Source: Tessaracoccus sp.
GTDB lineage: Bacteria > Actinomycetota > Actinomycetes > Propionibacteriales > Propionibacteriaceae
Direction of reading: 5' to 3'
Length of the DNA stretch: 64,000 bases
Assembly (NCBI RefSeq): GCF_016714275.1
Contig: NZ_JADJNP010000008.1
Coordinates: forward strand, 14,657 to 78,656
Below are positions 56,801-62,960 of this stretch, piece by piece (within the stretch, counting starts at the first letter, position 1; every line of letters begins with the position of its first letter). Under the pieces are notes generated by a model, which was not told the origin of the DNA, did no database searches, and was given only the letters and a program-made list of their open reading frames with translations. The translations under genes and the position numbers were made by a program.

Positions 56801-57157
56801 GTCGGCAGCTGGCAGCCGGCCGAGACCGCCGACACCGTCCGGACCGCGATCAACGTGAGCGACGTCGAGAACTCGCTCGCGGCGCAGGACGTCCGCGTCG
56901 GCGCCGGCGCCAACCCGTCAGGCGGTCAGGCGATCGAGGTGCAGTACGTCGGCATCTACAACCGCGTCTTCAGCGACGGCGAGGTCGCGGCACAGCGGAC
57001 TGCGCCCGACTACGCGACCGCCTACAGCCTCTGGGTGTTCTACGACGCCGGCGGCGGCACGCTCGCGGTCCGCGATGCCTCGGGCAATGGGCACGTGCCC
57101 ACGCTCAACGGCGGCACGGTCACGGCGAACGGGCCGGTTGCGCCGACGCTGCCCTAG
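53822..57157 (+). CDS. Large modular spike / receptor-binding protein
   Basis: 1111 residues, GTG start. Residues ~1-90 beta attachment domain (RVEYDHSTMRAF), a glycine linker (GGGGGGGG, ~96-103), two cadherin-like modules (~110-320: GNVLANTTSPTGTLSVQQFI; VNDAPTAGTATRLSV; LTYCRDIEGDALTITAVNG), an alpha/alpha-barrel region (~340-690) with WLLWMRTGDLDARAAAIAWA, MYPAIAWWYEYETGNPVYRD, HGHDQHEGDSTT, like polysaccharide-active or epimerase folds, then an Ig-like module (FTVQPVGVTREVGQTAAFTV) and a C-terminal LamG-like domain (VQYVGIYNRVFSDGEV). Likely recognises or degrades host surface glycans. Confidence 0.78.
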   Translation: MATRLVSEIAVIDLAAGASITRAHGLNVRGYPRLPDKIFPGHADLEISDVTTTTLTITNAGTAAVDAAVRVEYDHSTMRAFGGATTPAPFVVRGGGGGGGGASQFVAAPVTTPGDEDTTITGNVLANTTSPTGTLSVQQFIVPGSAGEPSVTYGVGATAAVAGKGTLIIQANGAFTFTPLPNFSGSVGPIAVWVTNESELRTVALTITVAAVNDAPTAGTATRLSVTGEAITLNLLTYCRDIEGDALTITAVNGAPPVVGAPVAVTDGTVVYQGAGVVEVTPSIVRGEITFPFTVADAAGLTATATALIRVGVDNIPLFSPIAPLVAGNLADDELRGVAPTFLQERSSRWPNIGPDGGPVDPAFYTSARGFYVLTSREPWLYDRATTAWLLWMRTGDLDARAAAIAWAELYMQNAVVAGGRGSFTVDGATDDVKYMYPAIAWWYEYETGNPVYRDKAAALYAGILYNWPKTYIVGPRLFTERGHAIAMLGCLAQHAITGDQQPLTDATEYAEGIFAISSSGAPLHGHDQHEGDSTTTPITSPWMGAFLAESMVQLYRFTEDARVLTWLSNYGDWLIAHATYVVETPDEPEFAGMVGLRLFAYLAGAAGPTDFGQADDMRHARDLQELYRKVVWAKGLLSLDTTAAEAMAVEQGLVADVDRAYWRRTTPGLPEERANPSREPAWKFRNGYSDGVYFVGVVPLAPILLTAATLSGAAYEGSTVTLTPATWNGRPTPTEATAWLRDGVVIAGETGLTYVLQNADVGHVITARSTATNTGGTASSTTDGITVLAAGTPQFTVQPVGVTREVGQTAAFTVTVIGTPTPTLQWQRRATSGDAWADVAEGTGGTTDTYTTEVLAALGNGNQISCVATNVLGSVRSNVVSIAMIVQQPAAVFTSTQGAQLATTSPQLGDVGLAGFTMTAKVKFASLTNEAGILIADAIAGRLAGMSSRAPAAEVIMAVADHIGLVTFADPPPPNTWLDIAVRMPAIAGGNIVGSWQPAETADTVRTAINVSDVENSLAAQDVRVGAGANPSGGQAIEVQYVGIYNRVFSDGEVAAQRTAPDYATAYSLWVFYDAGGGTLAVRDASGNGHVPTLNGGTVTANGPVAPTLP

Positions 57158-57261
57158 TAGCCGTGCCCGCCGCAGCGCGTGCCGCTGACGCGCGGGTCGC
57201 CGCTACAGAGCGTCTCGACGAGCAACTGGCCGTGTTGACGTACGCGCGGTGAGATCTTCAT
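57154..57261 (-). CDS. 35-residue Cys peptide
   Basis: MKISPRVRQHGQLLVETLCS ... GTRCGGHGY. Third codon positions are GC-rich and its stop overlaps the convergent spike stop. TGGTAGGTT ends two bases before the ATG, too close for the usual leaderless spacing. Two cysteines. Confidence 0.45.
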   Translation of the reverse strand: MKISPRVRQHGQLLVETLCSGDPRVSGTRCGGHGY

Positions 57262-57302
57262 GCAACCTACCATGACCACGCCGGCGGTAGCTGCACGGGC
57301 TG

Positions 57303-57689
57303 TTACCGCCGCGGGTACACCCAGTCGTACGCGACGAGTCGACCGTCGGCAGTCCAACCGACCTGCTGACAGTCGATGCCGGTTGTCCAGCCGGGCAACC
57401 GCGCGAACTCGCGCGCCGTCCGTGGGAACCGGACGACCCGCTCCATGCGGAGGAGCTGGACGCCGTAGCACGCGAACAACGTGCAGCGTGCCAAGCGGAC
57501 ATCGTCCGGTGCCTCGGCCGCCTCACCCTCGTTGCAATACTCACCGACGGCGTCTCGCGGCACCTTGACGACGTAGGCATCACCGTCCGCGAAGACGCGG
57601 CGGTAGAGCCCGGCGCCGATCTCGGCCCCGTACTTGCGCTGCGCCCACCGCAGCGCGCGGTCGTACGCGTCGAGTACGCTTCGCGTCAC
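57303..57689 (-). CDS. Minimal protein-kinase-like protein
   Basis: 128 residues. AGLYRRVFADGDAYVVKVPR resembles a kinase N-lobe (beta3 VAIK-like Lys), NEGEAAEA could supply the alphaC Glu, ERVVRFPRTAREFARL the hinge, and TGIDCQQVGWTADGRLVAYD the DFG-like end (D in VAYD). Too short for a full kinase lobe pair and lacking an HRD loop, so likely a pseudokinase or antitoxin-like fold. Identification is tentative. Confidence 0.5.
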   Translation of the reverse strand: MTRSVLDAYDRALRWAQRKYGAEIGAGLYRRVFADGDAYVVKVPRDAVGEYCNEGEAAEAPDDVRLARCTLFACYGVQLLRMERVVRFPRTAREFARLPGWTTGIDCQQVGWTADGRLVAYDWVYPRR

Positions 57690-57698
57690 GGGGTACTC

Positions 57699-58208
57699 TC
57701 ACGGGTCGCTGATCGCCTCGAAGTTGTCGGCGAAATACTGCGCCGCCACGAGCCACTGATCGGCGTGGTTCTTGGGGTTGCGGGCGATCATGTCGCCCAC
57801 CTTTGGCGACCCCGCCGCACGATCCGGTGCGGATACGCTGATGGCGGTCATGCCGTCGTCGGGGTGCCACGGTCGCAGCTCGGCGGTCTGGCTCCGGCGG
57901 TATGGCTTGAAGGCCTTGCCATCTGACGCCGCACCGGGGCCACCAAGCGTCGGGACGACCGTCAGTTTCACAGGTCGATCGAAATCGTCAGGACACAACG
58001 TCACGAGGTCGCCGGCGGCATAGCCGTCCGGACCATCAAACTTCACGGTGACGACTTCGAGCGTCACAGTGAGCTTGCCTGCGGCGAACCCGGCCGCGCG
58101 GATAACGCCGACGCCCAGCCCGCGCCACGGCTGGAAGCGCCCACCGTCCCATGCCCGTTCATAAATCTCGACGTGCTTGCCGAGCAAGTCGGTGACGAAG
58201 TCGCTCAT
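57699..58208 (-). CDS. Unknown protein
   Basis: 169 residues, ATGA overlap with the cold-shock-like gene. SDFVTDLLGKHVEIYERAWD, GKLTVTLEVVTVKFDGPDGY, DLVTLCPDDFDRPVKLTVVP (beta barrel-like), C-terminal helix NHADQWLVAAQYFADNFEAI. Unknown. Confidence 0.6.
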   Translation of the reverse strand: MSDFVTDLLGKHVEIYERAWDGGRFQPWRGLGVGVIRAAGFAAGKLTVTLEVVTVKFDGPDGYAAGDLVTLCPDDFDRPVKLTVVPTLGGPGAASDGKAFKPYRRSQTAELRPWHPDDGMTAISVSAPDRAAGSPKVGDMIARNPKNHADQWLVAAQYFADNFEAISDP

Positions 58209-58417
58209 TGGCCCCACACCGCCAGCAACTCACCACCGGGCGTCAGGACGACGTCGACGGGTTCCCCCACGACCGGCCACCGGTGCGTCGGCGCGTGGTA
58301 CGAGGTCGAGTGGAACTGGAAGCCGCGGTCGGCGCACTCGACGCGGCCCCAGCCGTACAGCGGGTCGAACGAGGTCACCTTCCAAGCACGGGTCTCGTCA
58401 CCAGGATCATGGCTCAT
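58205..58417 (-). CDS. Cold-shock-domain-like protein
   Basis: 70 residues, ATG overlapping the previous stop. WKVTSFDPLYGWGRVECADR, GFQFHSTSYHAPTHRWPVVG, EPVDVVLTPGGELLAVWGQ. The G-x-V-x-x-x-DP-x-x-GWG-x-V / F-x-FH-x-S / GEPV-x-V order matches a cold-shock OB fold with some RNA-binding aromatics replaced. Likely single-stranded RNA/DNA binding. Confidence 0.7.
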   Translation of the reverse strand: MSHDPGDETRAWKVTSFDPLYGWGRVECADRGFQFHSTSYHAPTHRWPVVGEPVDVVLTPGGELLAVWGQ

Positions 58418-58599
58418 CGGCGTGTCCATTTGCGGGTTGGTTGCCACGGATGCTTGCGTGGCGGCTTACGTTTGGGGCTTGGTACCGCGTGCGTGCCCTC
58501 GCAGATGTCAGGCGCGACACAACGCGGATACTCGCAGCGCGAGGGAAACCCGACAGCGCCGAGGAGCCGCATCATGCCGATGCTATCAAGCAGGGCCAC
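58414..58599 (-). CDS. Small zinc-like basic protein
   Basis: 61 residues from a GTG set by its promoter. LLDSIGMMRLLGAVGFPSRC, EYPRCVAPDICEGTHAVPSP, KRKPPRKHPWQPTRKWTRR. Three Cys plus His may bind zinc; strongly basic C-terminus. Operon leader of the cold-shock-like gene. Confidence 0.6.
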   Translation of the reverse strand: MALLDSIGMMRLLGAVGFPSRCEYPRCVAPDICEGTHAVPSPKRKPPRKHPWQPTRKWTRR

Positions 58600-58605
58600 G
58601 CCGCG

Positions 58606-58627
58606 GTTATAGCAGCGGGGGCTGACA
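58606..58627 (-). promoter_or_regulatory. TGTCAG-class promoter
   Basis: Minus strand TGTCA (58627-58623), 11 bases, TATAAC (58611-58606), preceded by TGC; 6 bases to the GTG at 58599. The best -10 match of the class. Confidence 0.65.
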
Positions 58628-58631
58628 TCGG

Positions 58632-59021
58632 CTACGGCGGTCCGATCCGTTCGGCGGTCCACCGGCGTGCCGCACGCTGTGCTGCTGGCGATGACGGTCG
58701 CCGCCATCCACACGCGACCTCGATCGTCTGCGCGTCGCCGGTCCGGTCCGCGGCGGCCGCGTGCAAGACCATCGCGCGGGCAACCCGGTTGATGGCGACG
58801 CGATTGACGCCACCGTCGCACCACTGCCGCAGCGCGCCCGGGTCGACGGCAGGCACGGCGACTAGCCGAGTTACTCGGCAATGCTCGAGGCTGCACCACA
58901 GCCCGGCGCCGGAGCCCGGCCGGACGCCGTAGACCTCATCACCGTCGGCCTCGGTACAGGTCCGGACGAACCCGTCGCAGTCGAGGTAGGCGTCGCCGGG
59001 GTGGATCGGTCGCGTCGTCAT
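58632..59021 (-). CDS. Unknown protein
   Basis: 129 residues, ATGA overlap with the HAD gene. IHPGDAYLDCDGFVRTCTEA, YGVRPGSGAGLWCSLEHCRV, DPGALRQWCDGGVNRVAINR, and a basic C-terminus. Five cysteines; beta-barrel-like N-terminal half. Confidence 0.6.
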   Translation of the reverse strand: MTTRPIHPGDAYLDCDGFVRTCTEADGDEVYGVRPGSGAGLWCSLEHCRVTRLVAVPAVDPGALRQWCDGGVNRVAINRVARAMVLHAAAADRTGDAQTIEVACGWRRPSSPAAQRAARRWTAERIGPP

Positions 59022-59530
59022 TGGGCGCCGAACCGTGCGATGATCGGATCGACGTCGGTGTCGAGCAAGCCGACCATGGGGTCGAGCTTATAGAGCCGGT
59101 CGCCGTGCCCGGTCACCGCTTCGTCGTCAAGGATGACGTACTCCGCCGGCTGGACGTCCAAGGCCCCAAGCCACACGGCGATCTCGCCACCACGCGTTCG
59201 CGACCCGGCTGTGCCGTGCGGCCACCGCGTGCTGTCCGGCGTCGCACCCAGTACGACGTCTGAGAAGCCGTGGTACGCCAAGAGCCAGTTGAGCTGCGGC
59301 ACGGTGAAGTCGAGGCGCCACGACGAGCTGACGACGACGCGCGCGTCAAGTCGGCGGGCGATCGTCTCGAGCACCTGGACCGCGGCCGGGTCGAGGGACC
59401 GCAGCGCGTACCGCTCGTTGTTGTCGAGCGTCGCGATGTCGATCGCCGGGTCACGCGGGCCGCGGTTCGTACGCCACGCCTCGCTGTTGAGGACGCCGTC
59501 GAAGTCGAGGAAGATCAGCCGGAGGCTCAC
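59018..59530 (-). CDS. HAD-superfamily phosphatase (possible RNA-repair type)
   Basis: 170 residues, GTG start with a TGTCAG promoter. Motif I LRLIFLDFDGVLNSEAW (DxDGVLN), motif II VVVSSSWR, and motif III/IV YVILDDE. DFDGVLN plus SSSWR matches the HAD enzymes found in phage RNA-repair modules, which remove 3' phosphates before ligation. The RNA ligase is at 10054-10659 and the tRNA at 60716-60789; a joint repair role is inference. Confidence 0.85.
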   Translation of the reverse strand: MSLRLIFLDFDGVLNSEAWRTNRGPRDPAIDIATLDNNERYALRSLDPAAVQVLETIARRLDARVVVSSSWRLDFTVPQLNWLLAYHGFSDVVLGATPDSTRWPHGTAGSRTRGGEIAVWLGALDVQPAEYVILDDEAVTGHGDRLYKLDPMVGLLDTDVDPIIARFGAQ

Positions 59531-59537
59531 GAGCTAC

Positions 59538-59559
59538 GTTCTACCACCGCGGGCTGACA
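59538..59559 (-). promoter_or_regulatory. TGTCAG-class promoter of the HAD gene
   Basis: Minus strand TGTCA (59559-59555), 11 bases, TAGAAC (59543-59538), preceded by TGG; 7 bases to the GTG at 59530. Confidence 0.65.
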
Positions 59560-59817
59560 TCAGGGGTCTACCCACCGCCGGCCCACGTCCTTCTTCGAGT
59601 AGCCAGGCTCGCCGCGGACCGCGGCGCCGATCATGTAGCGGACGCTGCCGCTGCTGTTCTCGGCGTTGAACGTCGCTGCGAGTTCGGACGCGTCGATTTC
59701 GGGGACGGCGCTTGCGACGACCTGCGCGGCGAACAACGCGGTGGTGTGCCCTGCGGCGAGGATGCGCTGACCTTCGTCATCGCGCTCCACCACGAAGTAG
59801 CGGAACGTCACCGTCAC
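59560..59817 (-). CDS. Unknown small protein
   Basis: 85 residues, GTG overlapping the previous stop (GTGA). TVTFRYFVVERDDEGQRILA, GHTTALFAAQVVASAVPEID, then SSGSVRYMIGAAVRGEPGYS. Compact alpha/beta. Unknown. Confidence 0.6.
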   Translation of the reverse strand: MTVTFRYFVVERDDEGQRILAAGHTTALFAAQVVASAVPEIDASELAATFNAENSSGSVRYMIGAAVRGEPGYSKKDVGRRWVDP

Positions 59818-60227
59818 GACCCGACCACCCGGCACGGCTGCCCAGGCACCACCGCGACCGTCCGGCCATCGATCTTGCCGTCCGCGAGCACGAACCGGAC
59901 GCCAGTGACGTTGCCCTGGCGAGCCTTGACGATGGCCTGGGTGCTACGACCCTTGGCCGGCGTCCCGTCGAGCGTCGGCCGGCTCGTCTGGATCGTGTCG
60001 TAGAGGACGACGTCCGGCGGCGTCGGCCACATGATGACGGCGCCTGGGGTGGCCTTCTCGGCGGTGGTGTTGTACTCCGGCTCCATGCACCCCATCGTAC
60101 TACAGGCCGGGGTCAAGGTGCACGGGGTAGGGCGGTCCGCGTTCCAGACCTCGAGTCCCGCGGCGTCGCGGAGCCGGTAGAGTGCCCAGGCGATGCCACA
60201 GCACCAGACCGCAGCTACGAGGCGCAT
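59814..60227 (-). CDS. Unknown protein, N-terminus uncertain
   Basis: 137 residues from an ATG overlapping the previous stop (TGATG); begins with a hydrophobic segment (RLVAAVWCCGIAWALYRL). An alternative ATG at 60086 (EPEYNTTAEKATPGAVIMWP) is preceded by TACGAT and 7 bases, the leaderless pattern, and could be the main start. The C-terminal part is beta-rich (NVTGVRFVLADGKIDGRTVA). Confidence 0.52.
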   Translation of the reverse strand: MRLVAAVWCCGIAWALYRLRDAAGLEVWNADRPTPCTLTPACSTMGCMEPEYNTTAEKATPGAVIMWPTPPDVVLYDTIQTSRPTLDGTPAKGRSTQAIVKARQGNVTGVRFVLADGKIDGRTVAVVPGQPCRVVGS

Positions 60228-60334
60228 CACGGCGGTGACGCCTGCGTCATCTGGCGTAGCGCTTCGCGTGTGACCTCACCGAACGTCGAAAGCGCGGCCT
60301 CGACGGTCGGAGCGAAGTAGATGTCGGCCGTCAC
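60227..60334 (-). CDS. 35-residue peptide
   Basis: GTG start overlapping the stop of the frameshifted gene at 60331 (GTGA). TADIYFAPTVEAALSTFGEV then TREALRQMTQASPP: a short strand then a helix. Likely coupled translation. Unknown. Confidence 0.5.
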   Translation of the reverse strand: MTADIYFAPTVEAALSTFGEVTREALRQMTQASPP

Positions 60335-60607
60335 CGTACGCGTCGCAGCAGAACCCGCTCCCGGTCGTCCTGCCACGTCGTCCACGCCGCGAACCGGCCA
60401 TCCTCGAGCCTGACGACCACCGCGATGTCGCCCACGTCCTCCACGCCCGTCGCGGGTGAACGCGACGACGCGATCGACGTCATCGCGGCCAAAGTCAGAC
60501 GCGTCGCAACCGCCGACGCTGATCAGGCTGCCGCACCACTCGGCGCAGTGCCACGGCGCGTCTGGAATCTTGTCGATGTCGATCAGCTGCTCGGTTTGCT
60601 TCGCCAT
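60331..60607 (-). pseudogene. Small acidic protein interrupted by a frame break
   Basis: ATG at 60607: AKQTEQLIDIDKIPDAPWHC, AEWCGSLISVGGCDASDFGR, VDRVVAFTRDG. The frame is then lost at a GGG run near 60449-60451; the other frame continues GVEDVGDIAVVVRLEDGRFA and AWTTWQDDRERVLLRRVR to TGA 60333-60331. One missing G explains it. About 91 residues if restored. Confidence 0.6.
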
Positions 60608-60679
60608 ACTCGACGCTGGTAGCGCCGACAACCGATTTTCAAGTAGACCGACGGGGTGATGTACCACGGCCTGCGCCCG

Positions 60680-60708
60680 TTGACACACGCGCCGTCCCCG
60701 GCTACAAC
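60680..60708 (+). promoter_or_regulatory. Promoter of the tRNA gene
   Basis: TTGACA (60680-60685), 17 bases, TACAAC (60703-60708), 7 bases to the tRNA 5' end at 60716. Consensus -35 and spacing. Confidence 0.75.
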
Positions 60709-60715
60709 CATCCAC

Positions 60716-60789
60716 AGCGGGGTAGAGCAGCCCGGTAGCTCGACGGCCTCATAAGCCGTAGGTCAGTGGTTCAAATCCACTCTCCGCTA
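60716..60789 (+). tRNA. tRNA with CAT anticodon (Met or lysidine-type Ile)
   Basis: Full cloverleaf: acceptor AGCGGGG/CTCCGCT, D-arm with AGAGCAG and GGTAGCTCG, anticodon stem ACGGC/GCCGT around CTCATAA, TTCAAATCC T-loop. Discriminator A; CCA not encoded. The body resembles bacterial initiator tRNA, but position 1 is paired (A-T) and the anticodon stem lacks the three G-C pairs of initiators, so an elongator Met or Ile2 identity is more likely. Confidence 0.93.
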
Positions 60790-60817
60790 CGAATGGTTAC
60801 GCAGCCTGCGCGCGTCG

Positions 60818-61084
60818 ATGAATCCCCGGACACCAGCGCACCGTCGAGAGTGGTGGCGCTACCTGGCCTGTGAACTCGAGCCCGACGGCAGCGTCGGGAT
60901 GTCGCTCGACGGCGGCGATCGCCTGCGCGTGACCCCGCTGATCATCACGCGCGGCGCACGGCGTGACCGCGACGGCCGGCTGGCCGAGCTGCGCCGCGGC
61001 GCCGAGGGGCGCCTGGCCGTCTTCCTCAGCGCGGTGGCGCGGCGGGACGCGGCCGCGCTCGCCGAGCTGCGCGCGGCGGGCTAG
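60818..61084 (+). CDS. Small unknown protein after tRNA
   Basis: 88 residues. PAHRREWWRYLACELEPDGS, VTPLIITRGARRDRDGRLAE, AVFLSAVARRDAAALAELRA. Probably read from the tRNA promoter; no separate ribosome binding site seen. Stop overlaps the convergent gene. Confidence 0.55.
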   Translation: MNPRTPAHRREWWRYLACELEPDGSVGMSLDGGDRLRVTPLIITRGARRDRDGRLAELRRGAEGRLAVFLSAVARRDAAALAELRAAG

Positions 61085-61392
61085 CGGTCCCGGATCGAGA
61101 CGGTCACCGCGACGTCGACCGTCGCGACGGCGTCGACGTAGATCCCGAGGAACGTCGGAGGATCTCGTTCGAGCTGCAGCTGCGCGAGCGCCGCCTTCCA
61201 CGACGCGGCCTCACCGGTCCCGAAGACGTAGTAGTCGGCGACGGTCAGCGGCTCTGGACCGCCACCTTCGTCGCGCGACCGGCCCGTCTCGACCGAGATG
61301 GTCCTCCAGATCAGGATCGCGTAGTGCGGGGCCGTCGGCCGGTGCTTGGCGTCGGTGATCTTGCGTTCGTTGAACAGGGTGGTCTTGGTCAT
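61081..61392 (-). CDS. Unknown small protein
   Basis: 103 residues. TKTTLFNERKITDAKHRPTA, HYAILIWRTISVETGRS, VADYYVFGTGEAASWKAALA. Beta-rich with a short helix. Unknown. Confidence 0.58.
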   Translation of the reverse strand: MTKTTLFNERKITDAKHRPTAPHYAILIWRTISVETGRSRDEGGGPEPLTVADYYVFGTGEAASWKAALAQLQLERDPPTFLGIYVDAVATVDVAVTVSIRDR

Positions 61393-61410
61393 GGTGTTTT
61401 TTGTCCCCGG

Positions 61411-61707
61411 TCAGCACAAGAAGAACAGGTCGACACGGCGATCGCGCCAGCGCCACACCTCGACCCACTTACGGTCGGCGCTGCCCCGCGCGCGCCAGTG
61501 CGCCGTGACCTTCGCGCGTGACGCGAAGCGCGTCATCCCGATCGACTCGAGCGCCGCGTAGACGCCTGCATGGTTCCGTCGCGTGCTGTCGTGCGGGAAG
61601 ATGATCAAGTCGAGGTCGTGGCCGGACGCGCGGTGGAGCACGCTGCCAGCGAGCGCGACGTGGTAGCCGACTGACACAAGCAGCGCCTCACAACGCCGCG
61701 CGAACAT
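61411..61707 (-). CDS. Minimal nucleotidyltransferase-like protein
   Basis: 98 residues. ARRCEALLVSVGYHVALAGS, VLHRASGHDLDLIIFPHDST carries the GS-x-x-R ... D-x-D signature of the Pol-beta/MNT fold, and VEVWRWRDRRVDLFFLC supplies the third acidic residue. Short and lacking an adjacent HEPN partner. Could modify a tRNA, a toxin or another protein. Confidence 0.7.
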   Translation of the reverse strand: MFARRCEALLVSVGYHVALAGSVLHRASGHDLDLIIFPHDSTRRNHAGVYAALESIGMTRFASRAKVTAHWRARGSADRKWVEVWRWRDRRVDLFFLC

Positions 61708-61750
61708 GGCGCCGCTACGGCGGCTCCAAGGCGCCCACGTGGTCGCGCGG

Positions 61751-61999
61751 CTAGCCAACGCCAGCCTCGGCACCCACGGCCGTCGCGCAAGCCGTGCACG
61801 GCGTCCGCGGGTCGTGGTAGTCGACGCCGTCGTGCGGGCAATCGTTGGTTGGCTGCGGCCACACTCCAACCCAAGCGGCGCCGCACGCGCGGCACACCTG
61901 CGGGAACACCGGCACCAGCGACGTTGCCGTGATCGCGGCGATCTCCGCTTGGGCGTACGCCCGTGCCGCGTCCGCGGCAGCCTCCATCGCCGCCTGCAC
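61751..61999 (-). CDS. Small zinc-ribbon protein
   Basis: 82 residues from GTG 61999 (or ATG 61987). Helical start MEAAADAARAYAQAEIAAIT, then CRACGAAWVGVWPQPTNDCP, HDGVDYHDPRTPCTACAT: C-x2-C ... C-P-H ... C-x2-C, a zinc ribbon. Confidence 0.6.
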   Translation of the reverse strand: MQAAMEAAADAARAYAQAEIAAITATSLVPVFPQVCRACGAAWVGVWPQPTNDCPHDGVDYHDPRTPCTACATAVGAEAGVG

Positions 62000-62000
62000 G

Positions 62001-62342
62001 TCACCCGCCGTCCCGGTACGCCAGGACCGCTCGGCGCCGCCGAGTCCAGCCGTCCTCGTCGGAGACGCATCCGCTGATGTCCAGGCTGTCGAGCGTCCAG
62101 AACCGGTGTTGGCGACAACCGCGGTCGATCACATTCAGCTGCCAGCGCAGGTCGATCGTACGGAGGCGGGCCAGGCTCGCCGCATCCGCGGCCGCGCACG
62201 CGTCTGCCAGCATCGCCGCCTCACCTTCGATGATCCGCTCGTACCGTTGACCGGTGATCCACCACCGCCAGACGCCGTCGAGCTGGACGGCCGCGCGGTC
62301 GTGCAACCGACCCTGGGCGCTGTAGTACGCGGGCCAATTCAT
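62001..62342 (-). CDS. Unknown protein
   Basis: 113 residues, ATG overlapping a mini-ORF stop (ATGA). PAYYSAQGRLHDRAAVQLDG, WRWWITGQRYERIIEGEAAM, ADACAAADAASLARLRTIDL, CRQHRFWTLDSLDISGC. Possibly two small subdomains. Unknown. Confidence 0.6.
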   Translation of the reverse strand: MNWPAYYSAQGRLHDRAAVQLDGVWRWWITGQRYERIIEGEAAMLADACAAADAASLARLRTIDLRWQLNVIDRGCRQHRFWTLDSLDISGCVSDEDGWTRRRRAVLAYRDGG

Positions 62343-62395
62343 GTGCCAGCGCGCATACCGCGCCCGCGCACGGCCGCGCGTTCGATGACGCTCAC
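62339..62395 (-). CDS. 18-codon bridging mini-ORF
   Basis: SVIERAAVRGRGMRAGT from a GTG that overlaps the previous stop (GTGA) to a TGA that overlaps the next start (ATGA). It links two genes by translational coupling with no untranslated base. Could be a remnant or purely a coupling device. Confidence 0.4.
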   Translation of the reverse strand: MSVIERAAVRGRGMRAGT

Positions 62396-62784
62396 TTGTT
62401 GTACCAGACGACGTGCGTGGCCCAGGCCGGTCGCGCGTACGCCTCGGTGATGTCGGACGGGTTGATGCTGACGCTGGAGTAGTGCGTGGCGGTGGCGAGG
62501 TCGCCGAAGCCGTCGTCGTCGATGAAGTCGCCTTCCTTGACGCTCTCCGCGAACTCCTCCCAGGTCATGTGCTCGCCGATGTTGGCGTCGAGTGGGCGCA
62601 GCACCGGCAGTACGTCGGGGTTCGCCGTTGCGGGCAGCGGCGGCATCACGCCGGTCGACAGGAACTCGAGCAACGCCTCGGCGGCGGCGAGCATGGCGTC
62701 CGTCGGCGGCGCCGCGCGCGTCGTCGCGACCGTCGAGGTGCGGCCGTTGGCGCGGGTGATCTTGAGCGAGATTTTCGGGGTCAT
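62392..62784 (-). CDS. Unknown protein
   Basis: 130 residues. ISLKITRANGRTSTVATTRA, MLAAAEALLEFLSTGVMPPL, HMTWEEFAESVKEGDFIDDD, DITEAYARPAWATHVVWYNK. Acidic helical C-terminus. Preceding stop overlaps its ATG (ATGA). Confidence 0.62.
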   Translation of the reverse strand: MTPKISLKITRANGRTSTVATTRAAPPTDAMLAAAEALLEFLSTGVMPPLPATANPDVLPVLRPLDANIGEHMTWEEFAESVKEGDFIDDDGFGDLATATHYSSVSINPSDITEAYARPAWATHVVWYNK

Positions 62785-62960
62785 GCCGGGGTGTCTTTCC
62801 GAGAGGGTGGTGTGGCGCAGCCAGCGGCGGCCTTCTCGGCGAGCGCCTCCAGCTGCGCGGTCTCGGCCGTCTCGACGCGGCCATCCTTGAACGTGACCGC
62901 GGTCAACGTCCGCTTGGCGGCTTGGTAGCCCGGACGAGCGCCGGGCCGGCCTTGGCGACC
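62781..62960 (-). pseudogene. 3' part of a gene, 5' end broken
   Basis: Coding-like on the minus strand from about 62960: AAKRTLTAVTFKDGRVETAE, TAQLEALAEKAAAGCATPPS to TGA overlapping the next ATG. No start is available in frame; upstream sequence seems to change frame near 62940-62960. Confidence 0.4.

Noticed and set aside
57264..57269. TAGGTT as a leaderless promoter for the 35-residue peptide
   Set aside because: Only two bases separate it from the ATG, unlike the 5-9 bases elsewhere.
60716..60789. tRNA as the integration (att) site of the element
   Set aside because: It is complete, has its own promoter, and lies 15 kb from the integrase; no duplicated tRNA 3' end was seen.
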